64,000 nucleotides of DNA from assembly GCA_036583965.1 (NCBI GenBank), contig JAZBQD010000001.1:21995569-22059568 (forward strand), read 5' to 3'. Shown piece after piece: positions 1-10,599 of this stretch; position 1 is the first letter of the stretch, and every line of letters begins with the position of its first letter. The DNA is from Prunella strophiata (taxonomy: Eukaryota; Chordata; Aves; Passeriformes; Prunellidae). The translations under genes and the position numbers were made by a program. The notes beneath the pieces were generated by a model, which was not told the DNA's origin, searched no databases, and worked only from the letters and a program-made list of their open reading frames with translations.

Positions 1-235
1 AAGAGGGTCCCATTGCCCAGCTGTGCCTTGCCCACCAACACATTTTTACATTTTAATTAATTTTAGGCTACTTTAAAAATATTCCATCCACACAATGAGA
101 ATTCCATACATGAACTCAGCAAAATGCAATAGGATTTAGAGAGTAAAAGAACAAAAGCACCAGTTTAAAGATTAAAAAATAAATTAATTAATGTATTCCC
201 TTTAATTTCCCAGAGCATGTCCCACTCTGTTTAAT
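1..235. other. unique AT-rich DNA
   Basis: AT-rich sequence with several TTAATTAA-like stretches. I see no gene, RNA or recognisable repeat in it. Confidence 0.5.
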
Positions 236-345
236 CCCAGAATCATTAAGTTGGGAAGAGACCTTCAAGATGGAGTCCCACTATGAACCCATAACCACCC
301 CTAATCCATGTCCCCAAGTGCCACCACCTCAAGGGAACACCACAG
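236..345 (-). mobile_element. CR1: old CR1 LINE 3' end fragment
   Basis: The plus strand starts with a CCCAGAATCATTAAG-like box followed by a GGGAAGAGACCTTCAAGATGG-like stretch, and later CCATGTCCCCAAGTGCCACC. This is the reverse complement of the conserved 3' end of avian CR1 elements of the 'AATCATTAAGGTTGGAAAAGACC' type. The element is therefore on the minus strand with its 3' end at the left. Divergence is high, so this is an old copy, heavily 5'-truncated. Confidence 0.75.
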
Positions 346-954
346 CCCTGGCTGGAGGAATGGGCCCCTTATTGCCAAATGTCTCTGTAAGCACATAATA
401 CTACAGGACCAGCCAAGAACAGGCAACATAAAGAGATTTTTAGGGCCTTCTTTGTTAGAAATGAGGCTGGATCTACATGCAGAGCTCCCAGAGCCTTGCT
501 CTGAACACTATTTCAAATCAGGCACCACGGAAGAGATTGCAACTAGCACGCAGAACTTTCCTGATTAACTCAGCATTATTTCTTTGCCAGGCCCTGTCAT
601 CATTGCTCATTAAAAATCATTCCCTTGCACAGCTGTCCTATTGACTTACAAAGTACTAAAGGATGTCAAAACCTGGCACAGTGTGGCTTTTGCAGACAAA
701 AATACAACTGCTGGAACTCAATCATTAATTTCCACCTCTTTTGGGAGGCTGTGTGTTACCTGTCAAAAATATACTGCTGCAAACTGCACTGTGAGCATTA
801 GAGACAGAGAGTGACAGTGACACCAGTCACCTCAGGTTAGCAAACACAGACACCTGGCAGGAGGCACAGCCTCAGCAGAGATTTTGGGCTAAGAAGGAAG
901 GGATGGGGAAATGCCAGAGGGGACATTCTGGTGACAGAAGAAGTGCTGGTGCTT
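346..954. other. unique sequence, no gene seen
   Basis: Mixed-composition sequence between two CR1 copies. An 86-codon plus-strand frame at 308-568 begins inside the old CR1 end and resembles no protein I know; it is treated as chance. Nothing else is recognisable. Confidence 0.45.
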
Positions 955-1644
955 GGGGCAACCCTCTGGGATGGATCCAGGCTGGGGAGGAGCAGCTGGA
1001 GCAGCCCTGGAGAAGGAGCTGGGGGTGCTGGGGGTGAGAGCTGGGACCCAGAACCCCCCGTGCCCTGGGCTGAGCCCCAGCCTGGGCAGCAGGGGAGGGG
1101 GGGATTCTGCCCCTCTGCCCCTGTGCTCAGGTGAGACCCCACCTGCAGAGCTGCCCCAGCCCTGGGGCCAGCACAGGAGGGACCTGGAGCTGCTGCAGAG
1201 AGGCCAGGGGAGGCACCAGGGTGAGCAGAGGATGGAGCAGCTCTGCTGGGAGGAAAGGCTGGCACAGCTGGGATTGTTCACCTGGAGAGGAGAAGCTCTG
1301 GGGTGACCAAATTGTGGCCTTGCAGGGCCTGAAGGAGCTACAGGAGAGATGGAGAGAGACTTTGGACAAGGGATGGAGTGACAAGGGGGAATGGCTTCCC
1401 ACTGCCAGAGGGGAAATTTAGATGGGATATAGGGAAGGAATTGTTCCCCAGCAGGGTGGGCAGGCCCTGGCACAGGGTGCCCAGAGCAGCTGTGGCTGCC
1501 CCTGGATCCCTGGCAGTGCCCAAGGCCAGGCTGGGCAGGGCTTGGAGCAGCCTGGGACAGTGGAAGGTGTCCCTGCCCATGGCAGGGGTGGAATAGAATG
1601 AGCTTTAAGTTCCCTTCCAACCCAAACCACTCTGGGATTCTACA
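955..1644 (+). mobile_element. CR1: CR1 LINE, 5'-truncated, about 690 bp
   Basis: This is a GC-rich block running through the last part of the CR1 reverse-transcriptase ORF and the 3' UTR. Recognisable steps in order are GTGAGACCCCACCTG (about 1130), the CCTGGAGAGGAGAAG-type box (1280), GGGCAGGCCCTGG then GGTGCCCAGAGCAGCTGTGG (1460-1497), CCAAGGCCAGGCTGG, GGAAGGTGTCCCTGCCCATGG and the terminal CCCAACCCAAACCA stretch ending near 1644. Reading in this order puts the element on the plus strand. Several short overlapping frames on both strands here are CR1 remnants or shadows; none is an intact protein. No complete ORF2 remains, so the copy cannot move by itself. The 5' limit near 955 is judged from the AGGCTGGG box and is approximate. 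Confidence 0.9.
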
Positions 1645-1858
1645 ACAGAAGTGAGTCAGTGCCTTACAAAAAAGTTTGAGAAGCACCTCCAGTACAAGCC
1701 AGGAAACAGCCACAACTTTTACCTGATGAAGATGATTTGAGTTCTAAGTTACACTACGTAAATTCAGTTAATTCTACATTAGCAGTAAAGGAGGATTCTG
1801 CAACAAAACAGTGCTCTTGCAGCAGGGGTGCAGATATTCTCAACTGAAAATGTTACAG
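1645..1858. other. possible intron upstream of candidate exon
   Basis: AT-rich sequence between the CR1 copy and the candidate exon at 1859. If the exon is real, this is the end of its upstream intron, ending AATGTTACAG. The pyrimidine tract before this AG is weak. Confidence 0.3.
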
Positions 1859-1916
1859 AGATTTCACTGAAAGGGAATGTCCAAGTTTAAATACAGCAGC
1901 TAGTCTGTCCCAGAAG
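1859..1916 (+). CDS. candidate small coding exon, unidentified gene
   Basis: The segment lies between a possible acceptor (TTACAG) and a consensus-like donor (AAG followed by GTAAAT). After one leading base it has 19 open codons with a plausible protein composition, beginning DFTERECPSL and ending with lysine at the donor. The other two frames are not both open. It ends in phase 0, and the next candidate exon (2062-2292) starts in phase 0 after a 145-bp intervening sequence, so the two join without breaking frame. The frame has a stop just upstream of the acceptor, as expected of an exon edge. I do not recognise the protein. It is short enough to be chance, and its main support is the neighbour. 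Confidence 0.25.
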
Positions 1917-2061
1917 GTAAATTCCCCATTAGTGTTCTTTGAGGTAATGTTTCATTGTAGGTAAAGGCCCTTCTTCTGTTTGTTTAATTGCTATGCAATT
2001 TAAAATGCATTATTAGTATTCAAAATATTAGTATTAATTTTAATACCACATTAATTTTCAG

Positions 2062-2292
2062 CTAGGAAAGTTTCCTTGGACACTTTTAAATCCCATCATT
2101 AAATCCCATCTGGAGGCCAAAGCTGAGCAGAACGTGGTATTGCAACCAAAGCAAAATGAACAGGCACAGCAGGAAGTTTTGAATGATTTAAACAACCCCA
2201 TCCCAAATCAGCCAGCTAAACACGAGGGATCAGAGCATTTCCCTTCAGCTCCAGGAACCATCCTGGCTCAGGAGAGGGAAACCCAACCTGTG
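2062..2292 (+). CDS. candidate 77-codon internal coding exon, unidentified gene
   Basis: This is the most gene-like stretch of the window. It is bounded by an acceptor (CATTAATTTTCAG, pyrimidine/T-rich) and a strong donor (GTG followed by GTGAGT). The frame is open from the first to the last base: 231 nt, 77 codons, phase 0 at both ends. The predicted residues are rich in Q, N, E, K and P with no cysteine. They start LGKFPWTLLNPI, contain a Q/N-rich middle (QPKQNEQAQQEV) and end in a P/E/T-rich part. This looks like a hydrophilic, probably disordered linker or stalk and not random translation. There is no ATG near the start, consistent with an internal exon. Reading through the donor adds six codons and a TAA at 2311-2313, so a terminal exon is the alternative. 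I do not recognise the family. A pseudogene exon or chance frame remains possible. Confidence 0.42.
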
Positions 2293-2650
2293 GTGAGTGG
2301 CTTTGCAGTTTAAGCAGCAATCAAAGTCAAATTGCTGCAGGTGGAGCTTCTGGAAGGTGCGAGTGCAAAGAACACATTGACCAAGCCATCTCCTCCCAGC
2401 GTGCTCTGTACCAGATTTGTGTCCTGGCTGAGGTCCCAGCCAGCAGCACTGTGGGGACAGTGCCAGGACATGACAGCATCACCAACTCACCAGCTGTGGC
2501 CCTGCTGGGGAAAAAGGGGCAGGCCAAAAAACAGCCAAAACCACAGCAGAGCACCAGGGAACAACTGCTGCTCAGGAGTTTTTAATTGTTCCCACAGGCT
2601 GGGAGAGAAGCTCAGTCACTCTCATTCCCATCAGACTTCCCAACACTGCC
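2293..2650. other. unique sequence with a long open frame
   Basis: Sequence downstream of the candidate exon. A plus-strand frame of 197 codons (2332-2925) starts here and runs through the 71-bp tandem repeat. Its S/H/P/Q-rich translation resembles no protein I know. It is reported as open, not as a gene. Confidence 0.4.
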
Positions 2651-2870
2651 AGGGTGCCACAGCAGCCTCCAGCTCACTGGTTTTCATTGTCCCCATGGTT
2701 GTCACCTTCCCCCAGACAGCCAGAGCACCACAACAGCCTCCAGCTCACTGGTTTTCATTGTCCCCATGGTTGTCACCTTCCCCCAGACAGCCAGAGCACC
2801 ACAGCAGTCTGCAGCTCCCTGATTTTTGTTGTCCCCATGGTTGTCACCTTCCCCCACGCAGCCAGAGCCC
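2651..2870 (+). repeat. 71-bp tandem repeat, three units
   Basis: The box CCACA(G/A)CAGCCTCC recurs at 2657, 2728 and 2799, giving an exact 71-bp period. Each unit carries TTTTCATTGTCCCCATGG and GTTGTCACCTTCCCCCA. Units 1 and 2 are nearly identical; unit 3 has diverged (GTCTGCAGCTCCCTG, TTTTTGTTGTC). This is a local minisatellite. The period is not a multiple of three, so any reading frame changes from unit to unit, which argues against a protein repeat. Confidence 0.92.
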
Positions 2871-3342
2871 TTTGTGCCACACAGGCCTGTGGGCACAGAG
2901 CCCCACCACTGATGGAAAAGGATGAAGCCACAGGGCCTCATTATTTAATTAGTTTTAGTCTCCATCAGAGGCCCTCAGCAGTTCTGCCTGACAGCCCTGA
3001 CAAACTCCAAGATAAGAAACAAGACATTGAGGGAGGGAGGGAGGCTCCAGAAAGCAGGGCTCTAGGTACAGGAGCAAGGGTGCCCAGTCCTGAACTCAAC
3101 CTCTGCATTCCTCAGCAGACCTTCTAGGACAATTCTCCAGCAAGGTGGCACAACCCAAGCTCATCCCCTCTGGAAACAGAGCAAAGCTGAGGCTAGCAAT
3201 GTCTGGAGAGGCCAAGTACCACCAGGGGTGTATTTAATATTTTGTGGACAGCAAATCAGACATTTTTGGAGAACAATGATGAAAAAAACCTCACATTTTA
3301 TCATTTAACCTTCTTCCTCCAGTCCTCACACCTGCATCCACC
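2871..3342. other. unique sequence, no gene seen
   Basis: Mixed sequence with a short GGGAGGGAGGGAGG run near 3030. Nothing else is recognisable. Confidence 0.45.
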
Positions 3343-3670
3343 TGTCACAGCATATGTTGCAGTTGAGATAGCCACGATACACAGAGTGCCACCATGCAAT
3401 TTCAGAAAGCTTCAACCCACACAGAGTAACTCCTTACCACTTCAGAAGGCTGGAAGTGTCTTCTCTTCGTTGTTCTTCAGCCCAACCTTTTATTCCCCTT
3501 ATCATTAATGCACTGCACCTGTGTGCCCTCTGTTCCCTGTGGGATTGGTCAGTGCCCCTGGGCACTCCATGGCTCAGCACCTTCAGTATCAGTCACCTGT
3601 CCTGCACAGCTGCAGCCCAGTGGGGATGAGGCTCAGCCACAGCCCCACTCCCAATTACCACAAACCTACA
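3343..3670 (-). mobile_element. solo LTR of an endogenous retrovirus, family B copy 1
   Basis: This block matches the block at 37905-38257 over its whole length and in the same order: a GCCACGATACA(C/T)AGAG box, TTCTTCAGCCCAACCTTTTAT, ATCATTAATGCA(C/T)TGCACCTGTGTGCCC, GGATGAGGCTCAGCC and CCAATTACCACAAAC. On the minus strand it begins TGTAGG and ends CTGTGACA, giving TG...CA ends. In this copy the TATA box seen in copy 2 has become AATAAAAGG. There is no internal retroviral gene beside it, so it is a solo LTR left by recombination. Target-site duplications are not clear. Confidence 0.72.
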
Positions 3671-5994
3671 GAGTTCCACCAGTGCTGACTTCCATCAGAA
3701 AGCACTGATGGAAGGAATTTCAGATTCCATGGGATGGTTGAAAACACTGTTCACTTCTACCTGAAAAATCAATATAATTCCTGCTCCCTTTTCCCAAATC
3801 TGACAGTTTGCTGGCAGGGTAAGAAGGGAAGCTACGCCTGTCTGAAAAAAAATACTTTCCAAAGAGGCAGGAAGCTGCATAAAAGTGGACACAGTTTTGT
3901 AAAACCTCACATTCAATTTACTCTGAAGCAAATTTTAAGTAAATAAATCTCTTTCCATAAATTACTGCTGTGTGCTACTGGACACAGCTGCCGTTGGGGC
4001 TTTTTTTGGCAAACTTCTCATGAAACAAACAGAAAAAATTATTTGGCAGCTCCGAGTTAAAACAATAGTAAGTTTTGTTTTGATTATGTGCTTCAAAATG
4101 ACATTCACACACTGTCCCCATCACAGGCATCTGGCATGCCTGGAAAAGCAGCCTGATGCATGCTGGCAGCCAAAAACCTTTGCTTATGCCCTCTTCAACA
4201 CTCATGCATGGGAATTTTGGTTGTGGGAGGGGGGGGGTGAGGTTTCTGTTTGTTTCATTTTTATTTGTTTTATAAAAGAAGCAGGAGGATTTGCTCCCTG
4301 TGGAGGAACTTGTTAGCAGAAATCCACTCATATCATTACAGGTATTTTGCTGTCATTCCTGTTCCACCCATCAACCAGCACAAACAGCTTTTCAGCTATG
4401 CACAATAGAAAACAAACTCACTTATCTGAGCCATCAGTCAAGGTTTGGTGCCATGAAAGCCCTAAAATTCAGTAGGAGTTCCCCTCAAGGTGGGCTGAAG
4501 GCACAAAATTCTGAGGGTTATTTATGTAGTTTATCCTTCATTACATCCTCTCCCTTTGGAAATATACTTACAGAGAAAAAGCCTCCATCTAATTCTGAAA
4601 TTCTAGCACTAAACTTCATCTTGGAAAATTTGCATTACAGAAACAAATTATTTCAGGGGTACAGAGTTCTGAGGGAAATTTCTTTGTCAAAAGCAATAAA
4701 GCCAGGAAGTTTCCCACAGTTGTCTTTGACAACCCATCCTGTAAGTCCCCTGTCACTCAGCATCACATCATTGCATCATATTCTGACATCACCATGTCCC
4801 TGTCAGACTGTCAGGAGGATGCAACAGAGTTTATTCATGGCTCCACTTTTGGACAAGAAGGATATTTTAATCTCATTATCTCCCCATTAACTGATAGTAA
4901 CAGAGACCCTGAGTCAGACCAACACAGACAGCACTACATCCCTCAAGTGTTCTGCAGAAATTCATGAAATACCAAGGAAAACTGAAGGTTTTGAGATTTG
5001 AAAAAACAGAAACCAAACTTTTATAAGAGTGCTAGGGAGATAAATATCATCACTATACATAGCAGTAATATGATGCAGCCCCACTTTAATTTTTATTGTG
5101 GTTCCTGCAATTAGCTAGATAGAGCTACTGACATAAATCATGTTATAGCTTCATCATAGTCAAAAATCCATTACCCACTGGGCCACATTGTGAAGGCTAT
5201 GACAGGATTTTTAAATGCTTGTTTTGTTTATTTTTCTCCCCCAGCTGACAGTTTGTGTCACTGCTATCACCCTTCACTCCTCCAATAGCAACCACAAGCA
5301 GTCAATTCCCATATAATACCTGTAAGCTCAATAAATCTTAACATTTGGTGTCCTTCCTGCAGTTTTCACTGCATGGCCTTTTCACTAATCTAGGACTTAA
5401 TAACAGGAGCTGGCAGCTGCTATTTTTGCAGCTTTCTGGACAAGAGCATAACTTTTCTCTTGCACCCACTTTATCTGTTACTTTAAATTATATTGATGCT
5501 ATTCTGAAAATGCACAATAAATGAATTGTCACTCCTTTCATTATACAATTTTTTCCAAGTCTACACCCTCTAGTCTACACTAATAACTGGTTTTCCATTA
5601 AAACAGTATCACATCAATTAGGCAGAATCCTAAAAATATTTGCCAAAGGAAGTCTTTACACCTCCTTTTCACTAGAAAGCAAAGAAATAACAGGGTCTGC
5701 TCATTTTTAAGGGTCATCTTCACTTTTAATCTTTTGCCTTGAGACATTAAAAATAGATGAGAATTGCGAATTTCTCAGTAATCTATCAAGAATCAGATCC
5801 TAGAATTGCACAGGAGCCTGGGACAGCCTTTCCCACTCTGTCATGGTTTATCCATTAAGCAGCAGTCCCTGGCAACATTGAGCCACTGTCACTGATGGCA
5901 ACCAAGAACTCCAGTGCTCTGCAGCCTTCCTGCTACACATCAGAGCAAGGAACCTCACAGGATCAACTGCTGAGACAGATGAGGGGAACAAGGA
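3671..5994. other. unique AT-rich DNA, no gene supported
   Basis: About 2.3 kb without a recognisable repeat. It contains a G-run (about 4227-4238) and a 199-codon open plus-strand frame at 4291-4890 that is serine- and leucine-rich and matches nothing I know. The 5085-5230 part, with TAATTT, GCAATTAGC and ATAAATCATG motifs, looks like slowly evolving noncoding DNA, but that is an impression only. Confidence 0.35.
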
Positions 5995-6165
5995 CATCCT
6001 GCTGTCCACCCTGAGCCTCCCCTGGCACAGCCTGAGGCCGTTTCCCCTTGTCCTGTCCCTGTTCCCTGGCAGCAGAGCCCGACCCCCCCTGGCTGTCCCC
6101 TCCTGTCAGGAGTTGTGCAGAGCCACAAGGTCCCCCCTGAGCCTCCTTTTACTCCAGGCTAAACA
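5995..6165 (-). mobile_element. CR1: CR1 LINE internal fragment, truncated at both ends
   Basis: The plus strand carries TGAGCCTCCCCTGGCACAGC, GGCCGTTTCCCCTTGTCCTG and CCCCTGGCTGTCCCCTCCTG, the reverse complement of the CR1 segment at about 21640-21810. The two differ at only a handful of positions in about 165 bp. The element is on the minus strand. Its 3' side (left) stops inside the element with no CR1 3' end, which is unusual because CR1 copies are normally truncated only at the 5' side. The right edge near 6165 fades into diverged sequence. Confidence 0.85.
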
Positions 6166-7060
6166 AGCAACACTTCCCATCCTTTTCTTCCTCTCAGTCT
6201 CAAATTTCCTGGGCACCATTATTTCATTTCCCTTCTCAATAAATTCTCTCAAATTCAAAAATCCTCTGACTCGGTGCCAGTGTGGCACAAAGTGGAAAGG
6301 TGCCAGCTCATGCCAGTAAAGGGGACAGTGACACATGACAGCAGGTTATGTACACCAGGCTTCCCCTGGGAACAGGGAGAGGCAGGAGGAGGGACACCCC
6401 ATGACCAGCAGTCATGAACTTGCTAAGTGACCAGTGAAGCACAAAAGCAGCCAGTGACCTGTTCCTAAGAGGTAGTGAGATGAAAAAAGAGATGCCCCAC
6501 TGAGAAACACCACTGTTTAGGACAACAAAAATAGGGCAAAATACAATTTTTCCCTCTCTTTTACTTCATTCCCAGGTTTTACAGCCAAGAGCATCAGATC
6601 CATCTGCAGGCTGAGTGCCCCATACCTGCAGCAGTGGAAAAGCCTGTAACCTACTTTACCTCTGCTGAAATGTTAATCTGGGTAATAATTGCCCAAATGG
6701 AGATGATGTTGCAGCAGCTGAAATTAGACAGATCTTGTACAATATTTCTCCCTTTTTAACTCCAAGCTAGGCCTGAATTTTGTAACTAAAGCTGTGAACT
6801 GCTCCCTGGAAGCAGAATCTTGTTTGTACACATAGGAATTGTCTAATAGTCACATTTATTATAAGAAATCCTAAATTTCATCTGGAAATTTCTGGAATTC
6901 CTCAGAGCATATCATACAATTGTAAAAAGTGTATGTGAGGAAATGGTTCAATCCTGGCCCCAGCAGAAATTTGAATGCCAGGGCTGTACTTTCAGCTTTT
7001 CACAAGATATGTGAATGCCCTGAGGTCTGGCTAAAGGGATCTGTCACAGACTTGTCCTTC
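6166..7060. other. unique sequence, no gene seen
   Basis: Sequence between two CR1 fragments. It has small chance frames only and no recognisable repeat or RNA. Confidence 0.45.
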
Positions 7061-7240
7061 ACAGGATCCCAGATGGGTTTGGGCTGGAAGGGACCTTAAA
7101 TCCCATCCAGTGTCACCCCTGCCATGGGCAGGGACACCTTCCACTGTCCCAGGCTGCTCCAAACCCCAAAGTCCAACCTGGCTTTGGGCACTGCCAGGGA
7201 TCCAGGGGCAGCCACAGCTGCTCTGGGCACCCTCACAAGG
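7061..7240 (-). mobile_element. CR1: CR1 LINE 3' end
   Basis: The plus strand reads GGGTTTGGGCTGGAAGGGACC, then GCCATGGGCAGGGACACCTTCC, CTGTCCCAGGCTGCTCC and GGGATCCAGGGGCAGCC. This is the classic reverse complement of the avian CR1 3' end, so the element is on the minus strand with its 3' end at 7061. CR1 similarity stops near 7240, shortly before the LTR that begins near 7259. Confidence 0.92.
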
Positions 7241-7258
7241 AGTGTGAGAAACTGGATT

Positions 7259-7880
7259 TGTAAAGGATTCTCAAAAGCCTGATAGAAAGTTTACAGAGTC
7301 TTGTGTTGCTGTAGGACACGAAACAACACGATGCAGACAGCAGCTCTTTGCAAGGTGTGAGAGAGCAAAAAGAGGAAGTTTATTGAATTCTGACTCCATT
7401 TATAGATTTCTGAAATGCCAGTGTCGTTGGAGGGTGACAGTGCCACCTCCTCAAAGCCACTGGACAACCCAACAGTCCAAGTTGCTTGTCCCCCACAGAG
7501 GAATGCAAAACAATAAGTTATTTACAGAAAGTGTGTGAGAAAGTTCTGCACAAGAATGTAAACATCAGAAGGCTTTAGAGAAACTTAAAAAAATCAAGGC
7601 AACAGTCTTGTACATGTGTATGTAAACACTGAGATGAGGTGTGTTGACTTAGGAAGGCCATGGAATAGAGATGATATTGTTGAGAGAGATTGAACTAGAA
7701 ACAAGTTTTAAAATATGGCTTTGTAAGAAGACTAGATATTTTAGAGAATTAGAACTGTGAAAGATATATTGATATATATAAAGATATATAGCAGGACTAT
7801 GTGAGGCAAAAATATAGGAATTTCATCTTAAAAACCTAACAAACATGCACTCAATATTCAAGGAGGGATCTTCCTCAACA
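7259..7880 (-). mobile_element. solo LTR of an endogenous retrovirus, family C
   Basis: On the minus strand this block begins TGTTGAGGAAGATCCCTCC (right end, 7880) and ends near CCTTTACA (7259). A TATA-like CTATAAATGG lies at about 7391-7406 and a polyadenylation signal CAATAAAC at about 7379-7386. These are followed by a U5-like stretch ending in CGTGTCCTACAGCAACAC. Promoter, poly(A) signal and TG/CA-type ends together support an LTR of about 620 bp. No retroviral gene is seen on either side. The left edge is uncertain by about 20 bp, and target-site duplications are not clear. Confidence 0.7.
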
Positions 7881-9894
7881 GATACAAAGGGAACATATAA
7901 AAGGATTTCAGTGTGTAAGAGGAACTCCCCTGCACTCTGTAAGGCCTGTCAGAGAAAATACAGTTCCAATCAATTTTAAATTACAGAAATAGTTCTGTGT
8001 ATTACACCTTGTAAGCATTGTGCTCCCTCCAGGAGAACATGAAAACATTTGTTTTCTCTGGAATTTTTTTTGCGCTACTGATTTTATGGTGCTCAAAAAT
8101 ATCCCAAACACATCATATAACCCTTGTGGGACAGGAACAAATTCTAATGACTTTTTCCTTCTGAAGAGAAATTTCAAAAGCAGTCTCTGAAATGGATCAA
8201 AACGTTGGAAAAAGGACCAAGAGACTTGACTGCTTCTTTCCCTCAGGATCCCAAGGCCCCTTCTCTCCAACATGTGTGACAAAGTGAACAAGTATTGAAC
8301 AGTGTGCCAACAATTTTTATTGAGAAACTCTCCCTTTGCATCACACAGGACCTCTGCCATACCTTGGGACAACAGAGAAAACTCATCCTGCTGCTGGTAC
8401 CACAAGAGAAGAAGAGGAGTGCTTGTAGACACTGCAGCACCTGAAATATTTGAATTTTGTGGTAGAGAAGGTACCCATGGGGCTGCATCTCTGTCCCTGA
8501 GGCAGTGGGAGAGGAGTCATTTGTGCTGAAAACCAACACACCACCATTTCAAACATGAGGCTGATGAGTCTGTTCTACAAACACCCAACATTTCCTGCTC
8601 ATGCTGCAAACACTGCTTTGACTTCTGCTCTGCCTGGGCAATTCTGGCTGTCCTCAGATGCTCCTGGCCATGGCAGACACATTCCATCACCCAAACTTGC
8701 CTGCAAAACCCTCACAGAGAGATCTGGCAGGACTGTAACTGCTAAATGAGCAGCAATCAAGTAGTTCACCCAATCAGTTTTCTAATTCACCACAACTGCT
8801 ATAAATACGACCCATTATTACTGAATGTAGCTTTTAGGGGGGAAAAAATACATGCAAACTTCCTGCTGAAGCTAATCTATGGGAAAATTATACAGAACAT
8901 CACATTAAAGTCTAAGTAAACACTTTGGCACCCTCCTAATGTATGTGCATAGATTACTGGGGTGTGCTTGCAGGGTAAGTGCCATTTGATGTTCAAATTA
9001 TTGGTAGATATTTAAAGTTGATTACCCTAGAGGTAAGATATAATTGGTAAACAAGGAATATATACAGAGCAACAACATAATAACCACAAGTTGTATTTAT
9101 TTCACAATTCATTCCCACAATCAGGACAATAGTTCAGTCAAGTTCCCAACTCTATTTTTAAGCTAACAAAATGAAATCAGAAATACCAAGAGCATCATTT
9201 TCCTTGGTATGGGATTGGGAAGTGAATGGAAAACCTTACTGGACTTCATTTTCACATCCCCACAAAATGGATGTAGGAAATAAGAGAATAAACACAGAGA
9301 AGACAGTGGTGTGCTCCATAACTCCCTGAAGAGATCCATCCCCTCCCAGCTGTGATGGTGGGACATAGTTCATTTGGCTAACACATTTAATTGCCCACAC
9401 TATTTCTCCTTTCCAGTGTAGGCACCTTGTCTAGACTGATAATCAGCTTTTCTCTCTTACTCCCCAAAATTCCTGTGCAATTCCTGTCTCCTTCCATGTG
9501 TTTCCTCTTTATCCCTGTGAGACACCAACAAATTGCTGTGGTTTGGGCTTTCCCAAGGATGACCTGAATGAGCCACCACCAGACACAGCAGTGCCACCAC
9601 GTTCCCTGATGGAGTTATGGAGTTTTCTATGGAAAACAGGAGCCCTCATTCCCTTCAACACCTGATGGTACAGCTGGCAGCCAAAGGGATTCTCTGAAAG
9701 CAAACCCAAGAGACAAGACCTTCCATGTTGAGTACATGGCTGAATAATAACCAAATAATAACCAAATAATGGTTATTTAGCATGGTGGATAATAATAACC
9801 AAAATCTAGATAAATAAAAACCATCATCAAAACAAAGTAAAGCTATTTAGACCATGCCTTGCCCACCTGCTCATGTTTAAGGTGTCTGTCAATA
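7881..9894. other. unique sequence, no gene supported
   Basis: A 174-codon minus-strand frame (7908-8432) lies beside the LTR, but its translation shows no retroviral or other motif I recognise and it is treated as chance. The rest is AT-rich, with a short (TAATAACCAAA)-type imperfect repeat near 9742-9800. Confidence 0.4.
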
Positions 9895-10040
9895 AATGCC
9901 CAACCTGGCTGGATTTGTGTTCAAGGCTTGGAGCAACCTGGCCTGGGGGAAGGTGTCCCTGCCCACTGCAGGGCAGTGGAACAAGATGGTTCTTCAGGCC
10001 CTTGCCAGCCCCACAAATACAAACCATTCCATGATTTGTG
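9895..10040 (+). mobile_element. CR1: CR1 LINE 3' end
   Basis: Plus-strand order is CCAACCTGGCTGGATTTGTG, CAAGGCTTGGAGCAACCTGG, GGAAGGTGTCCCTGCCCACTG and a terminal ACAAACCATTCCATGAT. This is the last about 145 bp of a CR1 element, 5'-truncated and moderately diverged. Confidence 0.85.
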
Positions 10041-10599
10041 TATATGACACATCAGGAGCTCCCCCAGGAGACCACCAGCACACGTCAAACTGGTTTGAAG
10101 CACAAAGCAGTGATTTTCCAGAGGAGAGTAAACATCATATTCCCTGCTGGAAGACAAGGGCAGGGCCTCACAGACAATTCCCCTGCCCTCAAAGGCCTTG
10201 GAGCAGCAATCTGAACCTTCCTCACATAGGAGGAGACTCCAGCAGTCAGACAGGTGATGCAGTGAAACACTCAGGAAGAGGAGTTGGGTCCTGCTTAAAT
10301 CCCACCCAGAGCAGCCAGAGAGGACCCCAATTCCAGCACCAATGGCAGCACTAGGAACAGCCAGATGCAGCTGGGAAATACAAAAATTGATCCAGCTAAG
10401 CCATCAAATTAACACAGGAGCAGGGGAAAAGCCATTGACTGGAAGAGTGTGGAAAAAGAGAAAAAAGCCACAAGACCTAAAATTGCAAGGTTCAAGGGCA
10501 CCACAGAACAAAATAGTTTCACAACACATTTTTTTAGAAAACGGTAGCATATTGTAAGCTTGTGTTCAAAAATGTAGCACCAATTCAATGGAATTCAGA
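10041..10599. other. unique sequence, no gene seen
   Basis: Sequence between two CR1 ends. A 152-codon frame (9896-10354) starts inside the CR1 copy and is not supported. Confidence 0.4.

Noticed and set aside
889..1713. 274-codon minus-strand frame
   Set aside because: It is antisense to a plus-strand CR1 element. The composition follows the GC-rich repeat, and similar frames appear over other CR1 copies.
2293..2340. Splice junction from 2292 to the AG at 2340
   Set aside because: The intervening 48 bp is shorter than a workable vertebrate intron, and the acceptor lacks a pyrimidine tract.
4291..4890. 199-codon frame as a gene
   Set aside because: Serine- and leucine-rich with no domain, and no convincing exon edges; length is within chance for a 64-kb window read in six frames.
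7908..8432. 174-codon minus-strand frame next to an LTR as a retroviral gene
   Set aside because: No gag, protease, polymerase or envelope motif is visible, and the LTR is best explained as solo.
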